Source: an uncultured Clostridia bacterium (GTDB lineage Bacteria; Bacillota; Clostridia; Lachnospirales; Anaerotignaceae). From it: a stretch of DNA of 44,914 bases. Below, one piece after another: positions 42,959 through 44,914 of the stretch. The position numbers and the translations under genes were made by a program. The DNA is taken from positions 1-44,914 of the forward strand of contig CAJUNT010000020.1 in assembly GCA_910587735.1 (NCBI GenBank), read 5' to 3'. Under the pieces are notes generated by a model. That model was not told where the DNA came from. It saw only the letters and a list, made by a program, of their open reading frames with translations, and did not search any database. Every line of letters starts with the position of its first letter. Within the stretch, counting starts at the first letter, position 1.

Positions 42959-44053
42959 ATGCAACAAAAATATATGGAAAGAGCAATACAGCTTGCACAG
43001 CTTGGTAGAGGACACACAAACCCAAATCCTATGGTAGGAGCTGTTATTGTAAAAAATAATACCATAATAGGAGAAGGATATCATCAATATTATGGAGGAC
43101 TTCATGCCGAAAGAAACGCTTTTGCCAACTGCACAGAAAACCCTTCTGGTGCGGATTTATATGTTACGTTAGAGCCTTGTTGTCATTATGGCAAAACACC
43201 TCCTTGTACTGATATTATTATAGAAAAAAATATTAAAAGAGTTTTTATAGGTTCTGATGACCCTAATCCTCTTGTAGCAGGAAAAGGCATTGAAAAATTA
43301 AAGCAAAATGGTATAGAGATATATACAGATATATTAAAATCACAATGTGATGAATTAAATACAATATTTTTTCATTATATCAAAACAAAAACACCTTATG
43401 TTGTTATGAAATATGCTATGACGGCAGACGGCAAAATTGCCACATATACAGGTGACAGTAAATGGATTACAGCAGAACAAGCAAGAAAACAAGTTCATTA
43501 TATGAGAAATGCACTTTCTGGAATTATGGTAGGCATTGGCACAGTACTTGCAGATGACCCTTTATTAAATTGTCGTATAGATGGCGGAAAAAATCCTATT
43601 CGTATTATTTGCGATAGTACATTAAAAATTCCATTAGACAGTCAAATTGTAAAAACTGCAAGTGAAATCAAAACTATTATTGCTTATGCTCAAAAAAATG
43701 AACAAAAACAAAATGAATTACAAAAAGCAGGTATACAATTATTATATTTGCCAAATGAACAAAATAGAGTGGACTTAAATGCACTTATGATAGAACTAGG
43801 GAAACAATGTATTGATAGTATATTATTAGAAGGTGGTGCAACATTAAATGAATGTGCATTACAATGTGGTATTGTAAATAAAATAATGGTTTATATTGCA
43901 CCTAAAATATTTGGAGGAAGTCAAGCAAAATCTCCTGTTGAAGGAAAGGGTATTGCTATAGCAAGCCAAGCATATGGTCTATATTTAAATAATATCAAAA
44001 AAATAGGACAAGATATTTTATTAGAATATGATGTTAAAAAGGTAGGTGAATAA
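42959..44053 (+). CDS. ribD: Bifunctional riboflavin deaminase/reductase
   Basis: A 364-residue two-domain enzyme. The N-terminal deaminase (1-145) has zinc ligands His49 in HAERNAF and Cys74 or Cys75 and Cys83 in LEPCCHYGKTPPC. The C-terminal reductase (~148-364) has YVVMKYAMTADGKIA, a substrate-binding GIGTVLADDPLLNCR and the NADPH-binding LLEGGATLN. It carries out the second and third steps of riboflavin synthesis. The ATG at 42959 follows TTGGAGG; an upstream in-frame ATG (42863) runs through the second terminator and is not a real start. Confidence 0.97.
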   Translation: MQQKYMERAIQLAQLGRGHTNPNPMVGAVIVKNNTIIGEGYHQYYGGLHAERNAFANCTENPSGADLYVTLEPCCHYGKTPPCTDIIIEKNIKRVFIGSDDPNPLVAGKGIEKLKQNGIEIYTDILKSQCDELNTIFFHYIKTKTPYVVMKYAMTADGKIATYTGDSKWITAEQARKQVHYMRNALSGIMVGIGTVLADDPLLNCRIDGGKNPIRIICDSTLKIPLDSQIVKTASEIKTIIAYAQKNEQKQNELQKAGIQLLYLPNEQNRVDLNALMIELGKQCIDSILLEGGATLNECALQCGIVNKIMVYIAPKIFGGSQAKSPVEGKGIAIASQAYGLYLNNIKKIGQDILLEYDVKKVGE

Positions 44054-44055
44054 TA

Positions 44056-44715
44056 ATGTTCACAGGTATTATAGAAGAAATCGGACAAATTGCAACAATA
44101 GAAAAAGGCAGTAAATCAGCAAAATTAACAATATCAGCAAAAAAGATATTAGAAGATATTTGTTTGGGAGATAGCATTGCAGTAAATGGCATTTGTTTAA
44201 CAGCCTGTCATATTTCAAAGCAATATTTTACAGCAGATGTTATGGCTGAAACAATGAATCGTAGTAATCTTGGAAATTTACAAAAAGGTAGTCATGTAAA
44301 TTTAGAAAGAGCAATGCCTGCAAACGGACGTTTTGGAGGTCATATTGTTTCAGGACACGTAGATGGTATAGGCACAATAATCAATTTAAAAAGAGAAGAA
44401 AATGCTGTCTGGGTTACTATAAAAGCAAATGAAAAAATATTAAAATATGTTGTTGAAAAAGGTTCTATTGCTATTGATGGTATCAGCTTAACAATTGCTT
44501 ATGTAGATGATAATTGTTTTAAAGTTTCTATTATTCCTCATACAGCAGACGAAACAATACTTTTAAAAAAGAAAGTAGGAGATACTGTTAACTTAGAATG
44601 TGATATTATAGCAAAATATATTGAAAAATTGCTTTTTCATAAAGAACAAAAATCAACAGAAAAAAAAGGAATTACATTAGAATTTTTGCAAGAGAATGGA
44701 TTCCATTCCATATAA
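44056..44715 (+). CDS. ribE: Riboflavin synthase alpha chain
   Basis: A 219-residue enzyme dismutating two lumazines to riboflavin. Two lumazine-binding repeats are visible: residues 1-97 (MFTGIIEEIGQI, SIAVNGICLTA) and 98-200 (HIVSGHVDGIGTI, SIAIDGISLTIA). It starts 2 bases after the ribD stop. The partner genes ribBA and ribH usually follow in this order, but none begins within the remaining ~200 bases of the window. Confidence 0.97.
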   Translation: MFTGIIEEIGQIATIEKGSKSAKLTISAKKILEDICLGDSIAVNGICLTACHISKQYFTADVMAETMNRSNLGNLQKGSHVNLERAMPANGRFGGHIVSGHVDGIGTIINLKREENAVWVTIKANEKILKYVVEKGSIAIDGISLTIAYVDDNCFKVSIIPHTADETILLKKKVGDTVNLECDIIAKYIEKLLFHKEQKSTEKKGITLEFLQENGFHSI

Positions 44716-44914
44716 TATTTTTGTTTGTGGCTTTCATTCATATCCATTAATATCTATTTTCGCAAACATAATTTTGTAGCAATATAAAAAAGACATTTTG
44801 ATATGAAATAGTATGATAATTTTAGAGATGAGCAAAACTCAAAAAACAAAAAGTGTCTTATAAAGGCACAATAAAGCAGACATTCGTCTCAAAAGACAAA
44901 AGCCTATCTCAAAA
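44716..44914. other. Region after ribE to the window edge
   Basis: 199 AT-rich bases with no recognisable gene. AAGACA-TTTTG (44790-44800) can pair with CAAAA-AG-TGTCTT (44847-44859), enclosing ~46 bases. A small AGAC-ATTC-GTCT hairpin follows near 44878. These could be a leader or spacer structure for a gene beyond the edge; nothing firmer can be said. Confidence 0.35.

Overview
The window is strongly AT-rich DNA from a low-GC, endospore-forming Firmicute, most likely a Clostridia or Lachnospiraceae-type anaerobe. The evidence is a spoIIID gene, two T-box leaders, an FMN riboswitch, a PRD-type mannitol regulator, AAGGAGG-type ribosome binding sites and a collagen-like surface protein. The species cannot be named from the sequence alone. 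No phage, IS element, CRISPR array, rRNA or tRNA was seen.

Layout. (1) 1-5640: the tail of a collagen-like Gly-X-Thr repeat protein, spoIIID, a secreted C69 dipeptidase, a secreted GH26-like glycosidase and a C45-type Ntn hydrolase. (2) 5779-9060: a consensus promoter, a tryptophan T-box and trpCBA, closed by a terminator; trpE, G, D and F are absent. TrpC and TrpB keep their catalytic residues, but TrpA has lost its catalytic Glu and several phosphate-binding residues. (3) 9078-13452 (minus strand): a BspA-like leucine-rich-repeat protein, a metallopeptidase-like/VWA protein and a MoxR-like AAA ATPase. (4) 13566-19252 (minus): a MarR regulator, a lipoprotein membrane-fusion protein, an RND permease and a P-II-like protein. 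(5) 19578-23828 (plus, divergent): a MacB-type ABC exporter whose middle gene is a large membrane-anchored CARDB/COG1361-like protein. (6) 24024-25899: two poorly characterised genes.

(7) 25902-33460 (minus): mtlR, mtlA (EIICBA), mtlD, ptsH and ptsI. This is a self-contained mannitol uptake and phosphorylation cluster that carries its own general PTS enzymes. (8) 33798-36508: a TfoX-N protein and proC (minus), then an O-acetylhomoserine sulfhydrylase (plus). (9) 36541-42479: a leucine T-box, leuA, a GNAT gene, leuC, leuD, a small lipoprotein gene overlapping leuD, and leuB. (10) 42561-44914: an FMN riboswitch with two successive terminators, ribD and ribE, then about 200 bases without a recognisable gene.

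Most of the window is amino-acid (Trp, Leu, Met, Pro) and riboflavin biosynthesis under RNA-based attenuation, plus mannitol uptake and envelope export. The points most worth a second look are the degenerate TrpA inside an otherwise intact trpCBA operon, the RND pump translationally coupled to an atypical P-II protein, the AAA/VWA/LRR triad, the ABC exporter with a CARDB subunit, and a 12-base element shared by the two divergent export operons.
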